A stretch of 64,000 bases of DNA from Limnephilus marmoratus (GCA_917880885.1 OU862920.1:434001-498000), one strand, 5' to 3'; counted from the stretch's first letter, positions 44,451 through 56,041 are shown. The notes: generated from the letters alone by a model not told the origin. Numbers and translations: made by a program.

Positions 44451-45140
44451 GATAGAGGCTGCGAGAGAATATGAGATTTAAAAAAAAAAATTATTTTTTA
44501 TTTATTGTTTTGGAACATTTACAGAGTATTAACATTAAAAAGTCATTAGATTGGCATTGTAAAAAGCGTAGATGTTTTTAATCCACTTTGTTCACAGAAT
44601 GCACAGTTTAATAGTTGTTTTTCGCTATGTATACATAGAAGTTAACGGAAATAGAAATAGCAAAATACATAAATACTAATAAAATATTTATTTATTTTAT
44701 GGACACTCGATTCCAATATAATACGATAAATCCAGGATCCCACGCGAGTCTCCTTTGGTCTAGTGGTATAAAGCGCCTGACGAACCTTAAGCGGCCAGAC
44801 ATTAAGCAGAACAAGGGTCAAATTCTAAAACATAAAAATAAATTTTTATTATTTTTGTAAAATCAATATCCAATCATTAAACCACTCCAAATTGAAGGGG
44901 CAAATAAGGCACAAAAGAAGGCGACATCTAGCGACACTGAAGAAGAAAATACAAATACTAATAAGATGACCAAATGTATAGGAAAATTTGTACTGGAATT
45001 CGACGACAAAAATATGAAAAAAATCATCCTTTACATTGATAAAAAAGTGCTTGTAGTCTCCCCACTTTTGTCTATTTTATTTTTCTTAGGGTTTCACTTT
45101 TACCGCATGTGAATCGCACACTCTGATTTTTTTTAAATGC
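44451..45140 (+). repeat. Right part of the split R1 copy, with small insertions
   Basis: GAGAGAATATGAG (44463) resumes R1 after hAT-3. Then an A-rich start, a likely minus-strand LINE tail (TTTTTTATTTATTG) and a tRNA-like SINE head intervene. R1 returns at about 45058 with CCCACTTTTGTCTATTTTAT and TTTTACCGCATGTGAATCGC. Confidence 0.55.
44755..44835 (+). ncRNA. tRNA-derived SINE head or tRNA pseudogene
   Basis: TCCTTTGGTCTAGTGGTATAAAG resembles the acceptor stem, D-arm and A box of tRNA-Glu. GGGTCAAATTC about 50 bases on is a worn B box. The anticodon region does not fold well, so this is a SINE head or pseudogene rather than a working tRNA. Confidence 0.45.
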
Positions 45141-45954
45141 CGCAGGTATCGAACCAGCATTAGATGGTCACTTACTAAGGGAATTCACTTGTAAAGATTA
45201 AATTAGAATGCCTGAATTAATCCGTTTATTTCAAGCGGCTCCAGCTTTGTTAGGAGCTACCCAATCCTACCCTCACCCCCAACCCAGTGTGGCAGGGGGT
45301 GTAGAAGGGGTGAGGGGGAGGGGGGGGGGGTTATCTGCCGATCTACTTTAACCAATGGGTGCTTGACGATTCGATTTGTGCCTGTTCTTTGCAATCGTTT
45401 TGTTGCTTGAAAATAATTTATTACAAGGGTGAAGAAACAGTGCTACCTCCAATTCTAGCTAAACTTAAAGTGAATCGAACTTGATACCCTGATTCAGCTG
45501 TAAAGTTTCTCGTTTAACCACTGTCTAATTAAATTTAAACACCTTTTAGTATTACATATTTTAGAACCTTATTTACGTATATCGCACAAGAGTCCCGATT
45601 GTCCTCAGCTAGCCACCGCTATGCTATGTATATATGTATAATGTCCAATAAATATGTGTAATATGTTGTGAGGCTGAATGTTCGGGGAGCAACGTTTTCA
45701 ACACATCAAAGTTAACTGTTTACATTTCAACGTTTCCAAATTTCACGCTAATTCACCAGAAATAAACATATAATTAAATACTCTTATTCAGTCAACATTG
45801 TCCTCTTAAACGGAATGTTAAGATCTTGGCGCTTACCTTGATAGCACACTTATATTTAATAAGCACATCGACTCAATCGTTCACAGGTCATATTAATTGT
45901 TTGGTTTTGTTCTTCGAATAAGTTAAGTATTCAGTAACCCGCGTACATTATTAA
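45141..45954. other. Non-coding stretch, nothing assigned
   Basis: Includes a G-rich run (45288-45330) and otherwise mixed A+T-rich DNA. No protein motif. Confidence 0.4.
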
Positions 45955-47010
45955 TGTTATATTTTGAATTGGTCAGAAGTACATTGGAATATGCCCGCAG
46001 TACAAAGTATACATTAATTGCACAAAACATATTCAAACCAATTTATTAAATATCTTACGATCAAATTCAACAATAACTTTGAATGCACATTTCAAACTTT
46101 GCAACAAAGGCGAGCAATACCTGATTTAACATTTATACACAGAATTTTAAATAATAGCATCGATTGTACCGAACTTCTTTCACCAATTAACTATAACATA
46201 GCCTTAAGACGTACATGCCATACAGAACTATTCCACACGCTTAATTAGAAGGCAAATACAGCAACTAATTCACAAATTAACCGTGCGCTTCACACGATTA
46301 ATAATATTAACCTAAATATAATACTAACGTCGATATTTTCTCCAATTCACTGCCCAAATTAATAAAATAATAATATAAACTATTCAATGCGCATTCATAT
46401 CCCCACACACATCACCACTTCTCACGTATATAAACGTACTCACACATACACACACACCTACCCATTACGCACATCACCTGGTAATTACTAAATATACATA
46501 CCATGAAAAAGACACTGAAACTAGTATTTGCTCTGTAGTAGCCTTTTGTCGTATTAAAAACTCAAAAGAACATCCCGCTCCCCGGTCAATGCATATCGAT
46601 GCCGATTTAAAAAATTTAAATAAAAACACGCGGTACTTTAACATCGCGCCAAACCACTCCCCGACTCGAAATTTTCTCCTCCCGTCAGTCACAAGTCCAA
46701 AAAACGTCCTCCGCCATTTTTGCCCAAAACCCTTTTTTTCCTGCTTCTACCGGCGTTTCCGTAAATGACGCCAACCTTTCGCGTCAAAAACCATCCGAAT
46801 AATATAAAAATCGTTGCATAAGTTCTCAGTGCTCTTATTAAATTGACATAGTCGAATATGGAAATTAATACGTTACAACGCTACAAAGAAACATATATAG
46901 AAACATAGGTATCCACAATGAAATATTACTTAATTACTGTAAATATTCTCATCATTGTGACCAATGCACTGTTTGTTTCTATATAAATCAATAAATAAAT
47001 AAATGTCTTC
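45955..47010 (+). pseudogene. LINE-D: 3' remnant of a LINE
   Basis: Frames around 45960-46250 carry the typical LINE C-terminal region: LVRSTLEYA in one frame, then RRAIPDLTFIHRILNNSID in another. This follows the RT in jockey and R1-like elements. A long A+T-rich 3' region follows and ends near 47005 with AATCAATAAATAAATAAATG, preceded by pairing segments (ATATAGAAACA with TGTTTCTATAT). RT itself is absent. Confidence 0.6.
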
Positions 47011-47367
47011 TATCAAGTTTAAGTCCGAAATATCCTACTAATTTAACTGTATACTTCCATAAAAGCTTGTATTATTATTATGTGATGTTTTTTTATAATG
47101 GAATAACTTATCCAGTAAAATGGTTTAACCACTGAAGATCACCACCCGCAAACGAAAAATGCGAAACTGAAAAGACAGAAAACTGACGAGGGACAAGCAG
47201 AGGTAGGGATTGCAAAGAAGTCGAAGTAGAGGTAGGGGATAGCAGGGGGTAAATTTTTAAAATTCCATGTTCTGCACACTGGCAGCTACATATGAGAAAT
47301 GGTGACGGGCCAACTCTTTAAATATTTTTTTTCATAGCTTTTAATGACTTTTCAAAGAGGTATTGAG

Positions 47368-48311
47368 TAGGGAATGCAATCTCGTTCTCGCGAGATCTGG
47401 GCCTTTTTTAGCGAGATTGATCTCGGACGAAAAAAGGGCGAGATCTCGCGAGTTTAACGAGATTGCACTCGAGCATAAAAATGTCTTATTCGAAGCGCGG
47501 ACTGACACGGACGGAGTTGCGATCTGTCGGTTTCGTTCGGTGCCTGAGGTAGCCTGAGATCTGTGGTTCCAACTAGCGTTGAATCCAAAAAAGCTTTCTC
47601 AGCGGCTGGTTATCTGGCCAACAAAATAAGAAGCCGTTTAGCAGACAATTCTTTGGACATTTTGTGCTTCTTAAAGATCTATTTTCAAAATAATTCGTAA
47701 TAATGGCTTGTGATTTGAACTGAACAAATCTTTTATTTGATTGGTATATTTTGTTAATTCATCTGTAATTTCTAATAGTCCGACTAATTGGTATATTTTG
47801 TTAATTAATCTGTAATATCTAATGGATCTACTTAGTAGATATAGTTTTATTTAATTGATAATAATATCTCAGTTTAATAGTCAACCCAACTTAGAAAATA
47901 AGTTTCCTTTTTTTTGACTTCTCGTTGTTTTGTTTGTTAGAAAAGAACTGTTTTATTACTAAAAGATTTTTGTTTGATATTAGAAGAGAAGACTGGTTGT
48001 TTCTTTCATTTGTTATTTGATAGATACGTACGTCAAAGTTTACTACTTAGAAGTTTATTAAAAAAATATAAACAAAAACGTCAAACAATGTTTGATGCAT
48101 TCTATTGAAAAACTTGTGAAAATAAAAGTTTATCATATAATAATTTTTATTGTTTTTTCCTAATTTATTCAAATATTGTGATTATTTGCCAGAAAACACA
48201 CAAAACTGCCAATCTCGCGAGATCTCGAAATTGGCGAGATCCGCAGTATTGTTATTCATAAACTCGCGGGATCTCGCTTCAGCCCCAATCTCGCGAGATT
48301 TGCATTCCTTA
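47368..48311 (+). mobile_element. hAT-5: deleted hAT element with TCTCGCGAGA-rich ends
   Basis: Ends TAGGGAATGCAATC and its partner (reverse complement TAAGGAATGCAAATC) are flanked by perfect 8-bp duplications GTATTGAG (47360-47367 and 48312-48319). The first and last 100 or so bases contain three exact TCTCGCGAGA palindromes and further near matches. Between them is one stretch of hAT transposase C-terminus (47565-47700). The rest is A+T-rich. It derives from an autonomous hAT by internal deletion. Confidence 0.85.
47565..47700 (+). pseudogene. hAT transposase dimerisation-domain remnant in hAT-5
   Basis: 45 codons to TAA at 47698. The reading VESKKAFSAAGYLANKIRSR followed by a LADNSLDILCFL block matches the hAT C-terminal pattern (SSxxxERxFSxAGxxxxxxRxxLxxxxxxxLxFL). 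It matches the class of the element that carries it. No other transposase segment is present. Confidence 0.8.
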
Positions 48312-48319
48312 GTATTGAG

Positions 48320-48904
48320 TTGGCTTGATTCTGAGTTGGCATGGAACCGTGAGAAATGTATTTCATATAGTTTTCCGGTAGGAAGAGATGGAGGGGAATC
48401 TAGGAGGGGGGAGGGGAAAGAATGAGGGTCAGGGTGGGTTTCTCGGGAGGGTAGTGGGAATTCAGGGGAGGCGGGGGTTTAGTAGGACCGGGGACTTTAA
48501 TTTGTTTTTACTTTGTACCAAAAATTCAACCAATTACACGTGCATTTCCGTATTGCAAGAATAAATGCTCAGAATTAAATAAAACAAAATATTTTGTGGT
48601 TTAATATTAAAATAAGAAGACAGGATGTAAAATTAGGTAAAATGATGATAACAGAATTAGGTAAACCAAAAACTTCCAAAGAATTTTGGTTGAGTTTAGA
48701 AGTAAAATAATAAAATACATTATATTAATACAATACATTTGTAATTTATATTCCCTTTGCCGTAAAGGAAGCAATAAATTTATCCTAAAAGCTGTTCAGG
48801 GGATAAACGCAAATGTGGGTATGGATGAAATATTTCAGGCCTTTCAAACACATGTTAAAATGATGCTTTTTATACGCTGTACAGAAATTCCTTATGACCG
48901 TTAT
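48320..48904. other. Non-coding stretch with a purine-rich patch
   Basis: Purine-rich GGGAGGGG-type patch at 48385-48480, similar in composition to the Helitron cores but without their ends. The rest is A+T-rich. Confidence 0.4.
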
Positions 48905-49134
48905 ACACGGCATCTTTTTTCAGCCCGATTCCCGTATTGTGACTAATGACAAAATTTTTCGCTTTACGCGATCGCTATTTTCGTATCTACGATTTCAATT
49001 GTCATCATTGCAAATAACACTTGAACCATATTGCTTGCTGTGATGCCAACTGAAATCGTAAAATGGAGATGAAAATAGCGAAACATTTTGTCTTGATCTC
49101 TATAAGGGATTTGGGCTGAAAAAAGATGTCGTGT
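48905..49134. mobile_element. 230-bp hairpin MITE
   Basis: Starts ACACGGCATCTTTTTTCAGC and ends with the reverse complement of ACACGACATCTTTTTTCAGC. The pairing continues inward through GACAAAAT(T/G)TTTCGCT, GCTATTTTC and ACGATTTC. The flanking duplication is short (AT at most), so the superfamily is not set. Non-coding. Confidence 0.7.
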
Positions 49135-49138
49135 ATTG

Positions 49139-49411
49139 TCAACTTTAGAAGTGGGATCTATACTGATTTAAAGGAAATGGATGTCGTCAAAAATTATTAT
49201 TAAAACCTTTAGAGCCAAATGGACCAATGAAATTCATTATCTGCGAAAGATTGTTGATTACGCCGTTAGGTGGCGTCGCGACCACGACACGTATTCCGTA
49301 CTCCACGAACTAAAACTAAATATATAATAAAAAAAACGAAAAATAACCGAAAATACCTCTAATCGGAGAACGAGAATTGTGAACAAGATCCTTGCGTTTA
49401 TACAATAAAAG
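49139..49411 (+). other. Possible 5' untranslated region of LINE-E
   Basis: No coding signal. It includes GGCGTCGCGACCACGACACG (49272-49291) and leads into the ORF1 start. Confidence 0.35.
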
Positions 49412-49852
49412 ATGGACGTGATGGACGAGCAAACCATGCACATAATATGTGATAAATCATTCACCGAAGAAGACATTGAGTCTGCAAAAACCGTTTTGTG
49501 TAAATGTGTACCGGAAAAAACCTTTGCCTGGAGTGTAGGCGAAGGTAAGAAAAAACGTATTTTAAGAGACATAATAAATTTTTTTAAAGAAACTTATCCG
49601 AATAATATGCCAAAATTTGCAGTTTTAAACATAAACAAACTACCGCCGGTGACTTTTGATTATATTGACGCAACTGCGTTCCTAAGAGACTTAATAATAA
49701 TTAAAAGTGATGTACATAAACTGAAATATGAATCAGACCACAATAGGAACTTGGTGATTAAGGAACAAATTGATTTATTAAAATCCGAAATAAAAAGTCT
49801 CAAACTTAATGTCAATGAACTAACATTTGGTTATAACCAAGCAATAACATGA
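49412..49852 (+). CDS. LINE-E ORF1 N-terminal part
   Basis: A 146-codon open frame from an ATG at 49412. It carries an N-terminal block of the type IICDKSFTEEDIESAK...LC, then RDIINFFKET and a LPPVTFDYIDAT segment. This combination I recognise from ORF1 proteins of arthropod LINEs with a separate ORF1. A coiled-coil-like C-terminal stretch rich in Lys, Glu and Leu (residues 100-140) follows. ORF1 proteins bind element RNA. The frame ends at TGA (49850-49852). A following frame (49868-50056) ending SFADVANN looks like the ORF1 continuation after a frameshift. Confidence 0.6.
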   Translation: MDVMDEQTMHIICDKSFTEEDIESAKTVLCKCVPEKTFAWSVGEGKKKRILRDIINFFKETYPNNMPKFAVLNINKLPPVTFDYIDATAFLRDLIIIKSDVHKLKYESDHNRNLVIKEQIDLLKSEIKSLKLNVNELTFGYNQAIT

Positions 49853-50056
49853 TTATCGTACCATCTGTTGACGAAACGTCAAAGACTCATACCAAGGCCA
49901 AACCCACGAAAGATGAAAGCATCGCAATGCCATCTATGGAGACAAAATCCAAAACTTGACCCGCCTCTAACCGAAAAACCATTTAAAAGCTCGAAATCAT
50001 TTGCAGATGTCGCTAACAACATCCCTTCAAGTGATAACGAAAATCAAGATAATTGA

Positions 50057-51590
50057 GCACATAAGGTACGCAGGAGATCAACTTCATGTTATTCTAGTCG
50101 CCCTGTACTCAAGCCTCTTAAGACACACACATATGCCGGTGGACATGAGCCAAACTATTATCCTACCAATCCTGAAATCCAATCAACTGGATGCTTCGAT
50201 ATTAAGAAATTACCGGCCGATTTCCTTGGCGACAATGCTTTCGAGACTATTTAAAAAAATCTTATTCGCGCTAGTCAAATAAAAACTATTTACCCTGGAC
50301 AACCAATTCGGCTTCAAGAGCGCCTCATCAACCGATATGGTCATTTATGGGGTAAAACAAACAATAGCCTACTACAAAAAAAGAAAAACTACCTTTTATG
50401 GGTGTTTTCTGGACCTAAGCAAGGCCTTTAATCGTGTTTCCCATCAATTATTATGGGAAAAACTCATAAAACGAGATGTTCCAGCAGCAGTGGTCAATAT
50501 GCTGGTTATTTGGTACGGACAACAGGAAAATCACATTCATTGGGCAGGAGCTTCTTTAAGATCTTTATTCTTTATTATAGAAATATGTCTCTAACTCTAT
50601 TTCATGTGTACATTAACGACCTATTTCAAGAGTTGAACGATACACGAATCGGTTGTCATATCTGCGGACAAGGCATTAATTACGCGGATGACATGGTGCT
50701 GCTTGCACCTTCGATTAAAGTAATGAGACGACTTGTGCAAATATGCGAAGAGTACGCAAACTCTCATAACTTGTTGTACAATTCTAAAAAGTCAGTCATC
50801 GTTGCTTCCAAACACAACAAGGAGCCATTAAATGTTCCTCCAATATATCTAGAAGGAAACGAACTGCTCACAAGTGGCTTCACAAGTATCTGGGACATAT
50901 CCTAACCGAAGACATGAAGGATATAGAAGATTTGGAACGACAGAAATTAACATACGGGCCGTTCTACCACCACTCTCAAGGCGGTTCTACCACTGTAGCG
51001 ACGACGTCAGAAAATTATTCTTCAAGACATACTGCACTGCCCTGTATACATCTGCACTGTGGACGCAATACCCAGCAGCGCAATGGGACAAACTGAGGGT
51101 GTGCTACAACAATGCATACAGGCAACTTATGCAACAACCGAGGTTCTGTAGCGCCCCCACGATGTTCACCGAAGGGAGGGTGCACTCATTCCCAGCCTTA
51201 CTTCGCCATCGACTAGCCAGCTTCTGGAGCAGGACACGGAAATCAACCAACATCATTGTCGTGGCTGCATCCGAGTGGCTCAGTTCCTCACTAAATGAGC
51301 GATGGATGCAGATGATGAGGCGACCTGCCTGATGGATGATCGAAAAAAAACATATTTTTTTCTTTTTAATTTTTTTTTCATATGGTTAATTTTTTGTTAT
51401 TTATGTTCCAATTTTATTTTCATTTATTGTTTTCATTAGATACCTACCTAATACGTAATACATTATCATATTTTATCTCTTTTAGATTTTTATTTACTCT
51501 GTAAAATATTATTGTTTATGTAATATGGCAGACTGGGATTGCACTACCCTCCCAGAATAAAAAATTAAATAAATAAATAAAAAAATAACA
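50057..51590 (+). pseudogene. LINE-E RT region joined to ORF1 without endonuclease
   Basis: RT motifs in broken frames are ILRNYRPISLA (50197), GCFLDLSKAFNRVSHQLL (50400), VYINDLFQEL (50606) and NYADDMVLLAPS (50678). A post-RT region (YNNAYRQLM, RFCSAPTMF) follows, ending TGA near 51333. The 3' end has a CTGGGA...TCCCAG hairpin (51533-51557) and an AATAAAAAATTAAATAAATA tail. ORF1 leads straight into RT within about 100 bases, so the whole endonuclease and the start of RT are missing. Several frameshifts. Clade uncertain. Confidence 0.78.
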
Positions 51591-52370
51591 GTAAAGAATA
51601 ATTGAGCCTACTTTTGTAAACGACGGCAACACACTTTTATCGATTTACTTCTTTCGTGGTTAAACATGCAGTTTACAAAATTAGTGAAGATCATGAATAG
51701 AAACTGCGTGTAGATACTCGTATTATGTATTTTTATATATTTTATGGGTACCGCCTCCCCGCAGGGCCGTATTTACACTTTTCATCAGTATAGGCCACTT
51801 CATTTGCGCCGCCCCTTCCTCCTTCTTAGAAGTCGCCATTTACCATGATCACTCACTTGTAGGCTTTTATTAGGTGACGCACAATTTTAAAAATAAATAT
51901 TCAAATATACGTTAAGTAGGTATTTAAAAATGAAATATAGAATGATTTATTCGTAAAATAAAAGTGTAACATGAAAAAAGAATTACAATTTTTACGGGAT
52001 TTTTTATTTGTATCAACCATGAAGCTATTATAAATGATTTTGCTTCTATGCCTAGAAGATCCGAAGAGTAAACTTTTTCTTGCGATAATGAAGACCTTTG
52101 GTATTTGTATGGTTATTTATGTTGTGAGAGTGGTTTTGTGTTTTGTAAAATGACTGGCAAAGGACCTTGAATTTTGTGTTACTAATCACTGCTTGCAATA
52201 GTAAAATTAAATGTCGCATAGAAGGAATGACTCACCGGAAAAAGGATACGGATCTTGTATGCTAGTAATGCTGCATTCGCTTCCATCCAAGAGGCACGAT
52301 CACAATAGGCGTAAATGTTCGTTATTTTTATAGTGCACGGAGCAGTTATTTTCGCGGCGGGAGTTATATT

Positions 52371-52536
52371 GCAGATTTTCGTGAGCAGAGCACAGTGATG
52401 GCTATATGCAGCGGGAGTTTTTTGCAGACTTTCGTGAGCAGAGCACGGTGATGGCTATATGCAGCGGGAGTTTATTGCAGACTTTCGTGAGCAGAGCACA
52501 GTGATGGCTATATGCAGCGGGAGTTTATTGCAGACT
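52371..52536. repeat. 53-bp minisatellite
   Basis: Three units start at GCAGACT/GCAGATT (52371, 52424, 52477), with a fourth beginning at 52530. They share CGTGAGCAGAGCAC and GATGGCTATATGCAGCGGGA. The period is exactly 53 bp and there are few differences. Confidence 0.9.
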
Positions 52537-52726
52537 GGATAAGGTTGGCGGGTATGCGAGTGGGGAAAAGGTAGGACAAAAGGACTTGCAACAATAATTA
52601 ATACCAAGTCCAAGCAGTGATAGTATGTATGCGTGCTGTGTAGGTATGTGTATGTGTAGGTATTAGTATGTGCGTAACCAGTATTTCTTCACTCGCTTTA
52701 AACAAAAAAAAGTGCGACGCGGAGGG

Positions 52727-53250
52727 CTATATCCAAGTTTGGGTAAACGTTGCATACATATGGTTTTCACAAAAACTTTCCTTAGAAAGATTCAGTAATG
52801 ATGTAGATTCAGTTTTATCTGCCGTCTTATTAGAGAAAAGGTGACCTTGAAAGTGTACCCATTCCTGAACTAAATCGTCTTCTAAATTATTGCACAAGTG
52901 ACTGAGCTTTTCCTGATACTCTTTCTGTTGAAAGTTCACTCATTTAAAAAAAAATTTGCTTTGAAGTTTTATGCCTTCTCTCTAATTCATATCTCAGCCA
53001 GGAAGTTATTTCAATATCCTCATTTTATGTTTCGTCTATAAAGTTTTTTCTCTTAGGATATCTTCCTCTGAATGTCGCCTTGATATTGCTAATGTGCGCT
53101 CATTTCAATTGCACTTTCTTCGAAATAATCAAAGTTTTCTTGGTATAAACTGGAGAAGAGATCCATAAAAATCAGATACCGTCAGTAAATCAACATATGA
53201 GCTGTGAATCTGAGCACTCACTTTATTTAGTCTTTCCAAAATAGCATTTC
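52727..53250 (-). pseudogene. ZMYM1-like hAT transposase remnant
   Basis: On the minus strand, frames from about 53250 to 52727 give VSAQIHSSYVDLLT, then SRRHSEEDILREKTL, then EKLSHLCNNLEDDLVQEW. This succession resembles the C-terminal half of ZMYM1-type hAT transposases (KRK...DE block and LCxxYxxDL block). Stops are frequent and no catalytic residue can be assigned. The termini of the surrounding element support the call. Confidence 0.45.
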
Positions 53251-53276
53251 AAAATACGATTAGTACCTAACCAAAT

Positions 53277-53392
53277 AAAGGTAGCCCACTGCCCAAGCAT
53301 TTTTTGTGAAATATTCGCACCACAATCGAACGACGCAATCCGCAGTGCCGTACGGGATCAGTGGGCGTCTAAAGGTTCCTTTAAGGGGGAAA
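53277..53392 (+). repeat. Left member of a direct repeat pair in hAT-4
   Basis: AATAAAGGTAGCCCACTG, TTTTGTGAAATATTCGCACC and TCTAAAGGTT recur in the same order at 54788-54912. This brackets Helitron C and the SINE. Confidence 0.7.
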
Positions 53393-53448
53393 TAGGCGTA
53401 GAGGCTTCAAAAAAATCTTTTTTTTTTCATAAATCGATGGTAGAACTA

Positions 53449-53908
53449 TCTTACCAATATTATAAAGGAAAAAGTTTGAATGGATGTATGTTTGTTACTA
53501 TTTCACTCAAAAAACTACTGAATGGATTTTAATGAAACTTTACAATAATATAGCTCATATATAAGAATAACATATAGGAGCTCTGGCATTATGAAATGTG
53601 TAAAAGAATTGCAATAGGTGGCACGCGAGCTGTTTAAAAACTGAATGTACCGAGAATGAATGTATGAAATGCGGGAGGGGGGAGGGGAACCTGGGAGGGG
53701 CGAGGGAAACTCGAGAGGGGGTTCGCAGGACGGGGGAAGGGGGAGTGGAGTGGGAAGAGGAAAGGTGTAGGAGTGGGAACGCGAGAGGGCTAGGGGACGC
53801 AGGAGAGAAAGGGCAGGCGGATGGGGAATGGGACGAATGGGAAAGGACACGCAGGGAGATATACTTTTTTTTAATAAATGGCATAGCAACGCATGCTGGG
53901 ACATCTAG
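53449..53908 (+). mobile_element. Helitron copy C
   Basis: Starts TCTTACCAATATTATAAAGG, a classic Helitron 5' end, and ends GGGACATCTAG before T. Shares the AAAAACTGAATGTACCGAGA core and purine tract (53670-53860). Inserted in hAT-4. Confidence 0.75.
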
Positions 53909-54489
53909 TTCAAAAATATTTCCTGAAAATTTCAAACCAAAATTCCACGCCATTTAAAAGTTATATGCGTTTGAGTGAGTGTCCCTCGGTCGAACTACCA
54001 CTATTTTACTGCCACTCTTATTTCCAAACGCATTTTTCTGGAAAGTACTTTTTCGAATTTGTGTAACCTCTAGCTCCTACAGTTTTTTTTATATCAATCT
54101 TTATCAAACTCAGCACATAGTTTCTTTATATAAATGCGCTCTATTTGAACCCCAATCCTAAACAATATCTTTATTTTAACTATTTTTTATGGCAAAAAAA
54201 CTTTCAAAAGAATGTTAAAAATCATGAATAATAAATTTTCACATCTCTCGAGTTTTTTGTAAAAGGTAAGGTTCAAATAGAAGAAAAACATATAAAAAAC
54301 AATTTTTTTTGAAAAATTGATTTCGGATGAAATTTGTGACCTCCAGGAGTTACACAAATTGTCCTGCCGGATGGCGACTTACAATGCGCGGCAGTTGTTA
54401 TCTGCGTTATTTTTTGATGAAAATATTTGAAAATTTTAGAATATATTCTTGAGTACATATATGTAAAATGACCGCAAGGTATAAATAAA

Positions 54490-54710
54490 ATACATGTATA
54501 TATATTTTTTTTTAAAGAAAGACAAACATTCCCGGGTTACGAATAACCCAACAATGTTTGAAAATCTCCTACTACCACCACAGAAAGCCGAAAATGTTGC
54601 TTGTGTTGTGATGGAGGACTTAGACTTAGACTTAGCCAGCCGAGGAATCGAATACGTGACGCCCAGGTGGGACCCAAGCACTATGCCCACTCAACCACTG
54701 ACCGGTATTC
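54490..54710 (-). mobile_element. tRNA-derived SINE
   Basis: On the minus strand the 5' end (from 54710) reads CCGGTCAGTGGTTGAGTGGG, an A-box type. ATTCGATTCC (near 54655) is the B box. The remainder runs to an A/T-rich end near 54490. This is the usual head of insect SINEs. Confidence 0.55.
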
Positions 54711-54787
54711 CTTATGTATTTAAAAAAATCATGAAAATCACTAAAAATACGAGATCCTACACCTATTTCTCCCTTAAACGCTCGTGC

Positions 54788-54912
54788 AATAAAGGTAGCC
54801 CACTGTCAAAGCCTTTCTTGTGAAATATTCGCACCACAATCACTGGTCCCGTATTGGACCGTTGGGCATTGAACGACACAAATCTGCGGTGACCACTGGG
54901 CTTCTAAAGGTT
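54788..54912 (+). repeat. Right member of the direct repeat pair in hAT-4
   Basis: Diverged copy of 53277-53392. Confidence 0.7.
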
Positions 54913-55074
54913 AATAGATAGAAAACTCTATCTATCCACAGTGACTTTTATGTTATTTATAATCTAACATAAAATTAACGGCTTACCAAAGCGAGCGAGC
55001 GCCGCCCCCTGAACTCTGCCGCCCCTAGGCCGCGGCCTATAAGGCCTATTGACAAATCCAGGACTGCCTCCCCG

Positions 55075-55857
55075 AGAACTATTTATTGGATAACCAACAG
55101 AGGTAACCAATAGCAAAAGTGCCCGGGTTCATGGGGTGAAGTTTGACCGGGTATTGGCGGTGGATGCGACTGCCCACCTGCTGCGTGGCGGGCCGTATCG
55201 AGAGACACCGGGAGAGGAAGTTTTTTAACTTCTCCAGCCGGACTCTACAACCCATTGCCTTGCACCGCAATTGGAGGGATGGATTCATACGTCTGTCATT
55301 CTTGGACACTGACCCCCATATTCCTACCCATCCCTCATTTCTTTTTCCTACCTATCTAGAACTTCCTCTCCTCCCTTTCCATAAAAAGACCCTCCACATA
55401 GCATCCCCTAAGATGATACAGGCCCTTAGGGAAATTATTTTCCTCAGGGCCTTCTGTGTGAAGTTAACGTAAAAAAATACCACCAGAACAACACGACACA
55501 ATACTGTATTCTATTGCAGTATTCAAAAGCATTTACATTACTCGAATCGAATATACCTACATACAAACAGAGTGCACGTAAAAAAATTCGCTCTACAAAA
55601 ATTAACTTAATTCATAGTTTATAAATCGAATTATTCAAAAATATATTGGTGAATGTATAACTGTGAAACAATAGTAAACGTTATTCTACTTCAATCATTT
55701 GATACGGCCTGGAATTACTAATTTAAAGTGATTTAAATAATAACTGTGTAGTGACTTGTAGTTAGTTTTGTCGCACATAAGAAACAACAAAAGACTGTAA
55801 CTGACAGTTTAAAGGTTCATAACATTAATATTGCAATATTACCACAGTTCCCGATAG
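55075..55857. other. Spacer, possible old element end
   Basis: A mixed-composition block at 55110-55440 has open but unrecognised frames on both strands. From 55480 the DNA is A+T-rich. Nothing named. Confidence 0.35.
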
Positions 55858-55945
55858 ATAGCCGGTGGTGTAGTGTTAAGCGTTGCTAAAGCCGATCGTC
55901 ACGGCCACAGTTCCCGAGGAGCGGGGTTCGCTCCTCAGTGAAACT
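55858..55945 (+). mobile_element. tRNA-derived SINE head
   Basis: AGCCGGTGGTGTAGTGTTAA (A box) and GGGGTTCGCTCCTC (B box) about 50 bases apart, followed by an A/T-rich run. Similar opening to the SINE at 54710. It sits about 100 bp upstream of LINE-F ORF1. Confidence 0.5.
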
Positions 55946-56041
55946 AATTAAGTTTATTTTTTTTAATTGGCCGAGACGCTACACGCTAATCTTCTAACTG
56001 CATCATAGCACCATCTATTGAAAAACATCAAAAACATTACA

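Larger units (their letters stand above)
51762..55066. mobile_element. hAT-4: degraded ZMYM1-type hAT element
   Basis: Ends CAGGGCCGTATTTACAC and its partner (reverse complement CAGTCCTGGATTTGTCAATA) are flanked by perfect 8-bp duplications CCTCCCCG (51754-51761 and 55067-55074). GGCCT and GCCGCCCC blocks lie inside both ends. Minus-strand transposase scraps, a 53-bp minisatellite, Helitron C and a SINE lie inside. The CAGGGCCGNATTT terminus is the common form for hATs related to the ZMYM1 protein, which agrees with the coding scraps. Confidence 0.85.

Noticed and set aside
44755..44835. Functional tRNA-Glu gene
   Set aside because: Anticodon arm and acceptor pairing fail and the B box is worn. 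Kept only as a SINE head or pseudogene.
45140..45200. GGTTCGATACC on the minus strand resembling a tRNA B box
   Set aside because: No A box at the required distance and no fold. Not enough for a SINE or tRNA call.
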